From: Zhihengliuella salsuginis
GTDB lineage: Bacteria > Actinomycetota > Actinomycetes > Actinomycetales > Micrococcaceae
Reading direction: 5' to 3'
Assembly: GCF_014651715.1 (NCBI RefSeq)
Contig: NZ_BMXK01000003.1
Span: 62,001-126,000 of the forward strand
Length of the DNA stretch: 64,000 bases
The position numbers and the translations under genes are program-made. This document shows, piece after piece, positions 17,472 through 27,565 of the stretch. Every line of letters begins with the position of its first letter. Position 1 is the stretch's first letter. The notes beneath the pieces were generated by a model, which saw only the letters and a program-made list of their open reading frames with translations, was not told the origin of the DNA and ran no database searches.

Positions 17472-18664
17472 GCGACGCCCGCGGATTCAACACCCTCGCC
17501 ATCCACGCCGGACAGGAGCCGGACCCGCTGACCGGGGCCGTGATCCCGCCGATCTACCAGACGTCGACGTTCGTGCAGGACGGGATCAACGTCCTGCGCG
17601 GCGGCCACGAGTACTCGCGCGGCTCCAACCCGACGCGCGACGGCTTCCAGACGCAGCTCGCCGCGCTCGAGGGCGGGCACGCCGGCTTCGCCTTCGCGTC
17701 CGGCCTCGCCGGGGAGGACGCGCTGCTGCGTGCCGTCCTGGAGCCGGGGGACCACATCGTGCTCGGCGGCGACGGCTACGGTGGAACCAATCGACTTGTC
17801 AACCAGTTGTTCGGCCGCTGGGGCGTGTCCAACACGGCCGTCGACATCACCGACACCGACGCGGTGCGTGCGGCTGTGCGGCCGGGTGCCACGCGCGTGC
17901 TGTGGCTGGAGACGCCGTCGAATCCGCTGCTCGGCATCGCGGACATCGCGGCGTGGGCGCAGATCGCCCGCGAGGCCGACGCGCTGCTCGTCGTCGACAA
18001 CACCTTCGCCTCGCCGTACCTGCAGCGGCCGCTCGCGCTGGGCGCCGACGTCGTGGTGCACTCGACCACCAAGTACATCGGCGGCCACTCGGACGTCCTC
18101 GGCGGCGCAGTGATCGTCTCGGACCGGGAATTCCGCGGCAAGAGCCTCGCCGAGGCGGTCGGATTCCAGCAGTTCGCCGGGGGAGCGGTGGCTGGTCCGC
18201 AGGACAGCTACCTGGCCGCCCGCGGACTCAAGACGCTCGGGCTGCGCATGGAACGGCACAGTGCCAACGCGCAGCAGCTCGCCGAGTGGGCGCGCGAGCA
18301 GGACGGCGTCGCCCAGGTCCTGTATCCGGGCCTGCCGGAGCACCCCGGACACGAGCTCGCCAAGCGGCAGATGAGCGGCTTCGGCGGGATCGTCTCCCTG
18401 CGCTTCGGCGACGAGGCTGCGGCGCGGACGTTCGCGGAGTCGACCACGCTGTTCGCGCTGTCGGTCAGCCTGGGCGGGGTCGAGTCGCTGGCCTGCTACT
18501 GCTCGGAGATGACGCACGCGTCCGTGCGCGGGACCGAGCTGGCCGTGCCGACGGACCTGGTCCGCCTCTCGGTGGGCGTCGAGGATCTCGCCGACCTCAC
18601 GGAGGACATCGCCGACGCCCTGGCCGCGGTCAGGGCTGCGCGAGGGGTTGTCCAAGCGGCCTGA
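17468..18664 (+). CDS. metB: Cystathionine gamma-synthase-type PLP enzyme
   Basis: 398 residues of the same PLP fold. The Schiff-base Lys is K202 in HSTTKYIGGHSD, with YSRGSNPTRD and VDNTFASPYLQRP typical of the MetB/cystathionine lyase group. Probable reaction is acyl-homoserine plus cysteine to cystathionine (transsulfuration); a gamma-lyase activity cannot be excluded by sequence. The start overlaps the metY stop. A terminator hairpin follows at 18677. Confidence 0.88.
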   Translation: MSDARGFNTLAIHAGQEPDPLTGAVIPPIYQTSTFVQDGINVLRGGHEYSRGSNPTRDGFQTQLAALEGGHAGFAFASGLAGEDALLRAVLEPGDHIVLGGDGYGGTNRLVNQLFGRWGVSNTAVDITDTDAVRAAVRPGATRVLWLETPSNPLLGIADIAAWAQIAREADALLVVDNTFASPYLQRPLALGADVVVHSTTKYIGGHSDVLGGAVIVSDREFRGKSLAEAVGFQQFAGGAVAGPQDSYLAARGLKTLGLRMERHSANAQQLAEWAREQDGVAQVLYPGLPEHPGHELAKRQMSGFGGIVSLRFGDEAAARTFAESTTLFALSVSLGGVESLACYCSEMTHASVRGTELAVPTDLVRLSVGVEDLADLTEDIADALAAVRAARGVVQAA

Positions 18665-18676
18665 GTGCTCTCAAAT

Positions 18677-18713
18677 CCGGCCGTCCGCTGCCTCTTGGTC
18701 AGCGGGCGGCCGG
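18677..18713 (+). terminator. Terminator hairpin after metB
   Basis: CCGGCCGTCCGCTG pairs with CAGCGGGCGGCCGG (14 bases, one G-T pair, 9-base loop), starting 12 bases after the metB stop. Confidence 0.65.
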
Positions 18714-18724
18714 CACCGCCCCAC

Positions 18725-18875
18725 GAGTCGTCGCTGAGCGTCGAGAATTGCCTGCCAGGCCGCAGCGAATCGTCGCTGAGTGTCGGGAAAGCCGGATTTG
18801 GCTGCAACCAATGACGACTCGACGCGCGGGGCCCGGCGCCAACCACCGCCAGTGACGACTCGATGTGCGGCAGCC
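18725..18875. repeat. Four-copy GAGTCGTC repeat cluster, two direct plus two inverted
   Basis: Non-coding stretch between the metB and ABC-transporter 3' ends. Copies 1 and 2 (18725-18745, 18767-18787) share the core TCGTCGCTGAG and TCG, with 3 differences in 21 bases and 42-base spacing. Copies 3 and 4 carry GACGACTCGA on the opposite strand (from 18813 and 18854, 41-base spacing) inside 22 bases with 3 differences. Origin and function unknown. Confidence 0.6.
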
Positions 18876-18898
18876 GCGAACTCTGCTGCCGACTCGGG

Positions 18899-19669
18899 CT
18901 AGAAGGGGTTCAGGAGGCGGTGGACGAACTGCCGGGTCCGGTCTTCGCGCGGCTCGCGCAGGACCTGGTCCGGGTGTCCGCGCTCGACGACGACGCCGCC
19001 GTCCATGAAGACGACCTCGTCGGCGACCTCCCGGGCGAAGGCCAGCTCGTGCGTCACCAGGACCATCGTCCAGCCCTCCTCCGCGAGCTCCTTGATGACG
19101 GTCAGGACGTCGCCGACCAGCTCGGGGTCGAGGGCAGACGTCGGCTCGTCGAACAGCAGCAGCGACGGCTTGAGGGCGAGCGCGCGGACGATGCCGACGC
19201 GCTGCTGCTGACCGCCGGAGAGCTCGTGCGGGTAGGCGGCCTTCTTGGCTCCCAGACCGACGCGTTCGAGGAGCTGCTCGGCCTCGGCCACCGCGTCCGC
19301 GCGCTTGCGCTTCTGCACCGTCACCGGGCCCTCGATCACGTTCTGCAGCACGGTCATATGCGGGAACAGGTTGTAGCTCTGGAACACCATGGCGCTGCGG
19401 GTGCGCAGACTGTCGCGCTGGCGCTTGGTGGTTTTCGCCGAGAAGTCCACGACGGGTCCGGACGCGAAAGCGACGTTGCCGCCGTCGGGATGCTCGAGGC
19501 CGTTCAGGCAGCGCAGGACGGTGGTCTTGCCGGAACCCGACGGGCCGATCAGGGCCAGCACCTCGCCGGGCTCGACGGCCAGATCGATCGAGCGGAGGAC
19601 CTGGTGGTCCCCGAACGACTTCTGCAGATCGGACACCCGCAGCATCGGGGCGGATTCAGTGGGCGACAT
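18899..19669 (-). CDS. Polar amino-acid ABC transporter, ATP-binding subunit
   Basis: 256 residues. Walker A GPSGSGKT, Q-loop FQSYNLFPHMTVLQNV, signature LSGGQQQRV and Walker B LLLFDEPTSALD are all present. The overall length and the ELAFAREVADEVVFMDGG C-terminal part are typical of the GlnQ/HisP/TcyC family. Its ATG overlaps the permease stop by 14 bases. Last gene of the binding protein-permease-ATPase operon. Substrate is not fixed by sequence; the methionine and sulfur neighbourhood makes cystine or another sulfur amino acid possible. Confidence 0.92.
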   Translation of the reverse strand: MSPTESAPMLRVSDLQKSFGDHQVLRSIDLAVEPGEVLALIGPSGSGKTTVLRCLNGLEHPDGGNVAFASGPVVDFSAKTTKRQRDSLRTRSAMVFQSYNLFPHMTVLQNVIEGPVTVQKRKRADAVAEAEQLLERVGLGAKKAAYPHELSGGQQQRVGIVRALALKPSLLLFDEPTSALDPELVGDVLTVIKELAEEGWTMVLVTHELAFAREVADEVVFMDGGVVVERGHPDQVLREPREDRTRQFVHRLLNPF

Positions 19670-20321
19670 AGCGGTCCAGCTTCTTCTCGAGTTGGTTCTG
19701 GCCGGCGGAGAGGACGGTGCAGAACACCCAGTACACCAGCGCGGCGGCCAGATAGATGACCATGAACTTCTGGCTGAAGGCAGCGATGTTCTGGGCCTCC
19801 TTGAAGGCCTCGTTGACCAGGATGAGCGAGGCCAGTGACGTGTCCTTGACCAGGGAGATGAACGTGTTGGACAGCGGCGGAACGGAGACGCGGGCGGCCT
19901 GGGGCAGGATGAGGCGGCGCAGCGTCGTCGTCCGGGACATTCCGATCGTGTACCCGGCCTCCCACTGGCCCTTGGGAACCGACAGGATGGCGGCGCGGAT
20001 GACCTCGGCCGCGTAGCCGCCCACGTTGAGCGAGAACGCGATGATCGCGCTCGGCCAGGGATCCAGCGTCACCCCGACCGAGGGCAGCCCGTAGAAGATG
20101 ACGAAGAGCTGCACCAACAGCGGTGTTCCGCGGATGACCGAGACGTACCCGCGCGCGATCGACGAGAGCACCTTGTTGCGGCTGATGCGCATGAGGGCGA
20201 CGACGACGGCGAGGGCCAGCCCCAGCGCGAAGCTGGACAGCGCCAGGGGGATCGTGCCCTTCAGCCCCGCGAGCGCGATCGGGCCGAGGGACTCGAAGAA
20301 GAGGGTCCAGTCGAAACCCAT
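19656..20321 (-). CDS. Polar amino-acid ABC transporter, permease subunit
   Basis: 221 residues with about 5 membrane helices. The HisM-type signature VIRGTPLLVQLFVIFYGLP and the EAA-loop region EAGYTIGMSRTTTLRRLILPQAAR couple to the ATPase. A single permease suggests it acts as a homodimer. It lies 24 bases after the binding-protein gene and overlaps the ATPase gene. Confidence 0.92.
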   Translation of the reverse strand: MGFDWTLFFESLGPIALAGLKGTIPLALSSFALGLALAVVVALMRISRNKVLSSIARGYVSVIRGTPLLVQLFVIFYGLPSVGVTLDPWPSAIIAFSLNVGGYAAEVIRAAILSVPKGQWEAGYTIGMSRTTTLRRLILPQAARVSVPPLSNTFISLVKDTSLASLILVNEAFKEAQNIAAFSQKFMVIYLAAALVYWVFCTVLSAGQNQLEKKLDRYVAH

Positions 20322-20345
20322 GGATGGCTCCTGCCTGTGGCCGGG

Positions 20346-21194
20346 TTACTGGGAGACGTCCTCGCCGAAGTACTCCGTGGAGATCTCGGCGAGCGTCCCG
20401 TCAGCGGCGAGTTCCGCCAGAGCCGAGTCGACCTGTTCGACGACGGACTCGGAGCCCTTCGGGAACGCGAACGCGACCTCGGAGGTCTCCTCCGTCTCAG
20501 CGGCGATCTTGATGTTCTGGTTGTCCTCGGTCTTCTGGTAGTCCAGTACCGTCAGCTTGTCGTTGATCGTGGCGTCGACGCGGCCCTGCTCGAGGAGCGT
20601 GACGGATTGCGCCCAACCCTCGACCGGTTCCACCTCGGCGCCGGAGTCGACCGCGAGGGTGTACCAGTTGCTCGCGCGCGACTGTGCCGTGCGCTGGCTC
20701 TCGAGGTCATCGAAGCTGGTGATCGAGTCGTTGTCGGCCAACGTGACGATGACACCGGTGCTGACGGTGTAGGGCGTGCTGAAGAGGTACTCCTCCATGC
20801 GGTCGGGCGTCATCGTGACCTGGTTGGCGACCGCGTCGAAGCGACCGGCGTTCAGGCCGGCGAACATCGCGTCCCACTGGGTCTCTGCGAATTCGATCTC
20901 CACGCCCAGCTTCTCGCCGACCGCGCGGGCGACCTCGACGTCGTACCCCGTCAGCTCGCCGTCGCCTCCCTCGTGGTAGGAGAACGGCCGGTAGGTGCCC
21001 TCGGTGCCGATGGTCAGCTTGCCCGACTCCTGGACCGACTCCCACGTCACACCGGACGCGGAGGCCTCCGCGGGCTCCCCGCCCGTCTCGGACCCGGTGG
21101 AGCCGCAGGCGGCGAGGGCGAGGGCGGCACCGGCTGCGGCCGCGAGGCCCAGCGCGCGGCGGGTGAGCGGGATCGACGGGAGGAAGCGAGTCAT
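20346..21194 (-). CDS. Amino-acid ABC transporter, substrate-binding lipoprotein
   Basis: 282 residues. The N-terminus carries RR, a hydrophobic stretch and the lipobox LALAAC-G, so it is a membrane-tethered binding protein. The SBP family 3 fold is recognisable: LTIGTEGTYRPFSYHEG, DVEVARAVGEKLGVEIEFAETQWDAM cut by GLNAGRFDAVANQVTMTPDR, and a terminal AEISTEYFGEDV. The similarity is to cystine or polar amino-acid binders such as FliY/TcyA, but specificity is unproven. ATG 21194 is preceded by AGAAGGA. A promoter must lie in 21195-21340, which shows no obvious regulatory motif. Confidence 0.9.
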   Translation of the reverse strand: MTRFLPSIPLTRRALGLAAAAGAALALAACGSTGSETGGEPAEASASGVTWESVQESGKLTIGTEGTYRPFSYHEGGDGELTGYDVEVARAVGEKLGVEIEFAETQWDAMFAGLNAGRFDAVANQVTMTPDRMEEYLFSTPYTVSTGVIVTLADNDSITSFDDLESQRTAQSRASNWYTLAVDSGAEVEPVEGWAQSVTLLEQGRVDATINDKLTVLDYQKTEDNQNIKIAAETEETSEVAFAFPKGSESVVEQVDSALAELAADGTLAEISTEYFGEDVSQ

Positions 21195-21340
21195 GTCGGG
21201 GATCCTTCTGGTGGGTCTGGAAGTCGAGTGAACGGCGTGGGGCGCCACCATGCTTCAGCGTGCGTGCCGGCGCCATTATTCCGCGGTGCTACCGATACCC
21301 TAGCGCGCCCCTCCGCGTCAGGGGAGGACTCCCTCCACAG

Positions 21341-22270
21341 CTAGTGCGGTAGCAGGAGCGGGACGAGCATCATGGCCGGGATCGCGGCGATCGTGGTCAG
21401 CAGCACGGTGTCCTTGGCGATCACCACGCCGCGCTCGTAGCGGGAGGCCGTCACGAAGACGTTCTGAGCCGTGGGCAGGGCGGCCATGACGACGACGGCG
21501 AAGAGCTCGGCGCCCTCGAGCCGGAAGGCGAACGCGCCGATCAGCCACGCGAAGACCGGGTGCAGGAAGAGCTTGAGGACGGAGGCGACGATCGTATCCA
21601 CGCGCCGGCCGCCGGCCCTGGCCAGCGGCCGCGAGTTGACGAGCGAGATTCCGAAGGCCAGGAGCATGGCCGGGATGGACGCGCCGCCGATGAGCTCTAT
21701 CGGGTCCGCGACCTGCTGCGGAAGCTCCCAGCCGAAGAGCGCGAAGAGCAGGCCGAGCAGGGAGCCGATGATCATGGGGTTCCGCGCCGAGTGCAGCAGC
21801 ATCGCCGTCGGCGTGGTGCGGTGCTTGGACGTCGTCGCGTCCAGCAGGGTCAGGAAGACCGGGCTGAACAGCGCCAGCTGGAACAGGATGATCGGGGCCG
21901 CCTGGGTGATGTCGCCGAGCACGTAGACGGCGATCGGCAGGCCGAGGTTCGCCGAGTTCACGGTCGAGGCGCTCATGGCCCCCAGCAGGGCCTCGGCGGG
22001 CTCGCGGCGCAGCCACCAGCGGGTGATGAGGAAGTAGGTGAGTGCGACGGCCGACGCGGAGAGGAGGGCGACCCAGAGGGCGGGCCCCAGGACCGTCGTC
22101 GGTTCGGAGTCCTTGAGCGTCGTGAAGAGCAGCGCCGGGCTCGCGACGAAGAAGGTGAGCCGGTTCAGGACGTAGCGGGCCTGGGGTCCCAGAACGCCGG
22201 TCCGCCCGACGGCGTATCCGACGAGGATCACCGTCCAGACGACGGCGAACCCCGACAGGACCCCGAGCAA
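21341..22270 (-). CDS. AEC-family (auxin efflux carrier-type) transporter
   Basis: 309 residues, about 10 membrane helices in two inverted halves. The Asn/Pro-rich segments NSANLGLPIAVYVLG and ARNPMIIGSLLGLL, and the C-terminal ALPTAQNVFVTASRY, are typical of PF03547 carriers of organic acids or amino acids. TTG start 3 bases after the panD stop, so it forms an operon with panD. Export or uptake of a beta-alanine or pantothenate-related compound is possible but speculative. Confidence 0.87.
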   Translation of the reverse strand: MLGVLSGFAVVWTVILVGYAVGRTGVLGPQARYVLNRLTFFVASPALLFTTLKDSEPTTVLGPALWVALLSASAVALTYFLITRWWLRREPAEALLGAMSASTVNSANLGLPIAVYVLGDITQAAPIILFQLALFSPVFLTLLDATTSKHRTTPTAMLLHSARNPMIIGSLLGLLFALFGWELPQQVADPIELIGGASIPAMLLAFGISLVNSRPLARAGGRRVDTIVASVLKLFLHPVFAWLIGAFAFRLEGAELFAVVVMAALPTAQNVFVTASRYERGVVIAKDTVLLTTIAAIPAMMLVPLLLPH

Positions 22271-22273
22271 GGC

Positions 22274-22708
22274 TTAGGAGACGGAGCCGCTGCGGGCGGC
22301 CAGGGAGTGCGGAGGGCGGGACACGGAATCGGACACGGCCTCTGCCGGGTCGCTGCCGAGCTCGATCATCTCGTTGTCCGCATTCACGTGCACCACGCGG
22401 GGGGTGTAGGCGCGGGCCTCGGCCGTCTCCATCTCGGCGTAGCTGATGAGGATGACGGTGTCGCCGGGGGTGATCAGGTGGGCGGCGGCCCCGTTGATGC
22501 CGATCACGCCGCTGCCGCGCTCGCCGGCGATCGTGTACGTCTCCAGGCGCGCTCCGTTGGTCACGTCGACGATGTGCACGAGTTCGCCGGGCAGGATGTC
22601 GGCGGCGTCGAGCAGGTCGGAGTCGACCGTCACGGAACCCACGTAGTGCAGGTCGGCCTGCGTGACGGTCGCGCGGTGGATCTTGGACTTGAACATTGTG
22701 CGTTTCAT
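22274..22708 (-). CDS. panD: Aspartate 1-decarboxylase proenzyme
   Basis: 144 residues. It makes beta-alanine from aspartate for pantothenate and CoA. The self-cleavage site is YVGSVTVD; cleavage before the Ser gives the pyruvoyl group. [17 protein letters not shown] and [24 protein letters not shown] are diagnostic. The family usually starts MxRTMxKSKIHRA, so ATG 22708 is right. A TAGAAT -10 at 22719-22724 lies only 10 bases upstream, giving a very short leader. The C-terminal tail is longer than in E. coli. Confidence 0.95.
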   Translation of the reverse strand: MKRTMFKSKIHRATVTQADLHYVGSVTVDSDLLDAADILPGELVHIVDVTNGARLETYTIAGERGSGVIGINGAAAHLITPGDTVILISYAEMETAEARAYTPRVVHVNADNEMIELGSDPAEAVSDSVSRPPHSLAARSGSVS

Positions 22709-22783
22709 GGCAGGTCCATTCTACGCCCCGCGCTGCGGCCGCGCTGTGGTCTGTTCCACTGCGGCCGCTGCGGCGGGGGATGC

Positions 22784-22819
22784 AAAAAAGTCGCGGGAGG
22801 ATCTGGATCCTCCCGCGAC
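22784..22819 (-). terminator. Rho-independent terminator of tRNA-Gly
   Basis: On the minus strand a perfect 14-base stem (GTCGCGGGAGGATC and complement) with a 2-base apex is followed by six T. It lies just downstream of the tRNA. Confidence 0.92.
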
Positions 22820-22824
22820 GGGCG

Positions 22825-22895
22825 AGCGGCTGACGGGAATCGAACCCGCGTAATCTGCTTGGGAAGCAGAGGCTCTACCATTGAGCTACAGCCGC
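22825..22895 (-). tRNA. tRNA-Gly (CCC)
   Basis: Complete cloverleaf on the minus strand: acceptor GCGGCTG/CAGCCGC, D arm with AGCTCAATGGTAGAG, anticodon stem TCTGC/GCAGA around TTCCCAA (anticodon CCC, reads GGG), and T arm GCGGGTTCGATTCCCGT. CCA is not encoded. A TAGAGT -10 lies upstream at 22935-22940 (minus strand). Confidence 0.95.
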
Positions 22896-22965
22896 GCGTC
22901 GGGCTTTTCAGCCCGAGCGTGAACAACGCGCTTCACTCTACCGCAGGTGGCGAGGTGGATCGAAA

Positions 22966-24219
22966 TCAGGCGTCGGGTGCGGCCGACGTCGGCTGCCGCC
23001 ACCCGTCCCGACGGTAGAACGGCGTGCCGAACAGCAGGACGACGACGGTCGTCGTCACCGCGGCGAGCATCACCGAGGCCATGGCGACCGAATCGCCGCC
23101 GAAGACGCCGACCAGCGGGCTGACGAGCCCCGCGACGCCGGCCTGCAGGGCCCCGATCACGGCGGCCGCCGTCCCGGCCATGTGCCCGTAGTCGTTGAGG
23201 GCCAGGACGGAGGCGTTCGGAGGGATCATGCCCTGCGTGCCGAGCACCAGCCACAGCGCGCCGAGCAGGGCGGGAAGCCCGCCGAACCCGGTGGCCGCCA
23301 CCGCCAGCAGCAGCAGCGCGCAGACGAGCTGGACCAGCACCGCCACGCGCAGGATCCTGGCGGGGGAGACCCGCCGGACCAGCGACGCGTTGATCTGGGC
23401 CGATCCCACCAGGGCGCAGCCGTTCACGGCGAAGAGCAGGGCGAACTGCCCCGGGGAGAGCCCGAACTCGTTCTGGAACACGAACGGCGACCCCACCACG
23501 TAGCTGAGGATCACGGCCATGCCGAGCCCCGGGACGATGGCGAGGGCCAGGAAGCGGCGGTCGCGCAGGAGGACGCCGTAGGCGCGCAGGACGCCGATCG
23601 ACCCCTTGGGCCGGCGGGACGCGGGCGGAAGGGTCTCCGGCATCCAGCGCCAGACGATCGCGACCAGGACGACGCCGATCAGGGCGAGCGCGTAGAAGAC
23701 CGCCCGCCAGTGCCAGACGCCGGCGATCGCCTGGCCGATGGTCGGCGCGAAGAGGGGCGCGACGCCGATCACGAGCATCAGCCTCGACAGCAGCCGCGCC
23801 GCGTCGGAACCCACGAACCGGTCGCGGATGACGGCGATCGCGACCACGCCCGCCGCGGCGTTGAAGAACCCCTGCAGGCACCGGAGCGCGATGAGGGTCT
23901 CGATGTTGGTGGCCAGGGAGCACAGGATCGAGAAGGCGACGTGCAGGCTGATGCCGATCAGCAGCGGCAGGCGGCGGCCGAACCGGTCCGAGAACGGGCC
24001 GATCACCAGCTGGCCGACGCCGCCGCCGAGCAGCATGGCGGAGACGGTGAACTGCACAGCCGCGTGGCTGGCGTGCAACTCCGCGGCGACCGTCGGGAGG
24101 GACGGCAGATACATGTCCACCGTCACGGCCGGAAGCGCCGCGAGGGCGCCGAGCATCAGGATGTATTTGACGCTCGGAACGTAGCGCGGGCGTTTGGAAA
24201 CGGGCGAGTCATCGGTCAC
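22966..24219 (-). CDS. Bcr/CflA-family MFS multidrug efflux transporter
   Basis: 417 residues, 12 membrane helices. ALPAVTVDMYLPSLPTVAAELHAS in helix 1 and the loop-2 motif GPFSDRFGRRLPLLIG are hallmarks of the Bcr/CflA (DHA1) drug-resistance group. GTG start. A palindromic AT-rich site at 24265-24285 lies in its upstream region, suggesting repressor control. Substrate unknown. Confidence 0.9.
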   Translation of the reverse strand: MTDDSPVSKRPRYVPSVKYILMLGALAALPAVTVDMYLPSLPTVAAELHASHAAVQFTVSAMLLGGGVGQLVIGPFSDRFGRRLPLLIGISLHVAFSILCSLATNIETLIALRCLQGFFNAAAGVVAIAVIRDRFVGSDAARLLSRLMLVIGVAPLFAPTIGQAIAGVWHWRAVFYALALIGVVLVAIVWRWMPETLPPASRRPKGSIGVLRAYGVLLRDRRFLALAIVPGLGMAVILSYVVGSPFVFQNEFGLSPGQFALLFAVNGCALVGSAQINASLVRRVSPARILRVAVLVQLVCALLLLAVAATGFGGLPALLGALWLVLGTQGMIPPNASVLALNDYGHMAGTAAAVIGALQAGVAGLVSPLVGVFGGDSVAMASVMLAAVTTTVVVLLFGTPFYRRDGWRQPTSAAPDA

Positions 24220-24264
24220 CAGATAGACAGTATCGAAAACTCGCCCGTCACCGGCCGATTGATT

Positions 24265-24285
24265 AGTTAATTCCCACTATTAAGT
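24265..24285. promoter_or_regulatory. AT-rich inverted repeat upstream of Bcr-type pump
   Basis: AGTTAAT-N7-ATTAAGT (6 of 7 positions symmetrical) is conspicuous in GC-rich DNA and lies 46 bases before the pump start. It is a candidate repressor site and possible promoter; no regulator gene is adjacent. Confidence 0.45.
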
Positions 24286-24302
24286 ACGCGGGAGGGCGGA
24301 AG

Positions 24303-24773
24303 TCAGGCGGTCGGGGCGCCGTCGTCCTCGGAGTCGACCGGCTGGAAGTCGCGGCGGATGGCGTCGACGCCCTCGGCAGGGATCTCGAAGCCGATCTGGT
24401 GGCCGGCGTTGAGGACCAGGCCGGCGCCATTGAGGTTCTGCACGACGGCGGCGCCGGTGACCTTCACGCCGAACGGTGCGGCCTCGATGTATTGCTGCGG
24501 GACACGGCGCAGGTCGGAGAACACGGCGATGCGCGGCTCGCCGTCCGGGTTCTGCAGCACGAGCGGCGCCACGTCCTTGGACTCCTCGGTCACCTCTTCG
24601 CTGCTGAGGAAGAAGACCTCGGAGTTCAGGAAGGTGGCGATGACGTCGCCGGCCTTCTCGGGGTCCTGCTGGCCGGCCAGCAGCGTGGCCTCCAGGTCGT
24701 TCTGGGGCTCCTCGGGGGTGAATTCCCCGGCGTCGGCGGTGGGCGTTTCGTTGGTCTCAGGCGTCTCGCTCAT
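24303..24773 (-). CDS. SseB-family protein
   Basis: 156 acidic residues, cytoplasmic. After an acidic, disordered N-terminus the core LEATLLAGQQDPEKAGDVIATFLNSEVFFLS, followed by PLVLQNPDGEPRIAVFSD, matches the SseB N-terminal domain. SseB-like domains in actinobacteria have no settled function. It is divergent from the fumarase gene. Confidence 0.8.
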   Translation of the reverse strand: MSETPETNETPTADAGEFTPEEPQNDLEATLLAGQQDPEKAGDVIATFLNSEVFFLSSEEVTEESKDVAPLVLQNPDGEPRIAVFSDLRRVPQQYIEAAPFGVKVTGAAVVQNLNGAGLVLNAGHQIGFEIPAEGVDAIRRDFQPVDSEDDGAPTA

Positions 24774-24912
24774 GCCTACACCCGACCACGCTTGAGGTCG
24801 TGGCGCAACATTGTTCCGCCGAATCGGTTTCGTGCCCCGGAGGCGTCACGGCCTAAAGTGGTAGGGCGCCCAGTGCCGGGCCGCCACTACCAAGCATTTG
24901 CAAGGAAGCATG

Positions 24913-26619
<1,707 letters not shown>

Positions 26620-26667
26620 GCGGCCCGCGTCCGGGGCCGGCGATGTGTCCCGCGCCTCGGACGCGAC

Positions 26668-26673
26668 TAGGCT
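26668..26673 (+). promoter_or_regulatory. -10 box (TAGGCT) for leaderless tryptophan dioxygenase mRNA
   Basis: TAGGCT ends 7 bases before the GTG start at 26681, so transcription should begin at or next to the start codon. No ribosome site is present, which fits a leaderless mRNA. Confidence 0.6.
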
Positions 26674-26680
26674 GTGTGCT

Positions 26681-27535
26681 GTGACTGTAGACAAGAACAC
26701 CCGAGCACTAGAGGCGGAGATCGAGACCGATTTCCGCGACAAGATGAGTTACGGCTCCTACCTGGGCCTGGAAACTCTGCTGAACTCGCAACACCCCGTG
26801 AGCCGGCCCGAGCACCACGACGAGATGCTGTTCATCATCCAGCATCAGACGTCGGAGCTCTGGCTCAAGCTGATGCTGCACGAGCTCAAGGCGATCCGGC
26901 GCCGTCTGCGCGAGGACGACCTGCGGTTCGCGCTCAAGCACATCGCGCGGGTGAAGCACATCCAGCGGTCCCTGACTGAGCAGTGGAGCGTGCTGGCGAC
27001 GTTGACGCCGAGCGAGTACGCCGAGTTCCGCGGCGACCTGGGCGCCTCCAGCGGCTTCCAGTCCTACCAGTACCGCGCAGTCGAGTTCCTGCTGGGGAAC
27101 AAGAACGCGGGCATGGTCAAGGTCTTCGAGGCCGATCCGGAAGCCCAGCAGGTGCTGACCGAGCTGCTGAACCTGCCGAGCATCTACGACGAGTTCGTCC
27201 GCCTGCTCGCCCGCAAGGGCTTCGACGTGCCGGCCGAACTGCTGGACCGCGACGTCACACAGGCGCACGTGTTCTCCGAGGGGCTCGTCGCGGTCTACAA
27301 GGAGATCTACGAGAACGCGTCCGAGTACTGGGACCTCTACGAGGCCTGCGAGGAGCTCGTCGACCTCGAGGAGAACTTCCAGCTCTGGCGCTTCCGCCAC
27401 ATGAAGACGGTCGAGCGCACCATCGGTTTCAAGCGCGGAACGGCCGGATCGTCCGGCGTCGGCTTCCTGAAGCGCGCCCTCGAGCTCACGTTCTTCCCCG
27501 AGCTGCTGGCCGTCCGCACCGAGATCGGCGCCTGA
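26681..27535 (+). CDS. kynA: Tryptophan 2,3-dioxygenase
   Basis: 284 residues. Haem enzyme opening the indole ring of tryptophan to N-formylkynurenine, the first step of the kynurenine route. Diagnostic blocks are [35 protein letters not shown] with the distal His, [16 protein letters not shown], and [29 protein letters not shown] 26681 is chosen over GTG 26645 because a -10 box lies between them and homology starts after it. Kynureninase and formamidase are not in the window. Confidence 0.94.
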   Translation: MTVDKNTRALEAEIETDFRDKMSYGSYLGLETLLNSQHPVSRPEHHDEMLFIIQHQTSELWLKLMLHELKAIRRRLREDDLRFALKHIARVKHIQRSLTEQWSVLATLTPSEYAEFRGDLGASSGFQSYQYRAVEFLLGNKNAGMVKVFEADPEAQQVLTELLNLPSIYDEFVRLLARKGFDVPAELLDRDVTQAHVFSEGLVAVYKEIYENASEYWDLYEACEELVDLEENFQLWRFRHMKTVERTIGFKRGTAGSSGVGFLKRALELTFFPELLAVRTEIGA

Positions 27536-27565
27536 CGCCCCGCCTCGGTCTCGGGCGGGCCGGGC

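Noticed and set aside
16071-18664. metY and metB as a recent tandem duplication
   Set aside because: The two proteins differ in length, loops and motif details and belong to different branches of the PLP family, so they are old paralogues.
18899-21194. Calling the ABC transporter a methionine (MetNIQ) system
   Set aside because: The binding protein is an SBP family 3 type and the permease is HisM-type, not NlpA/MetI-like; cyst(e)ine or another polar amino acid fits better.
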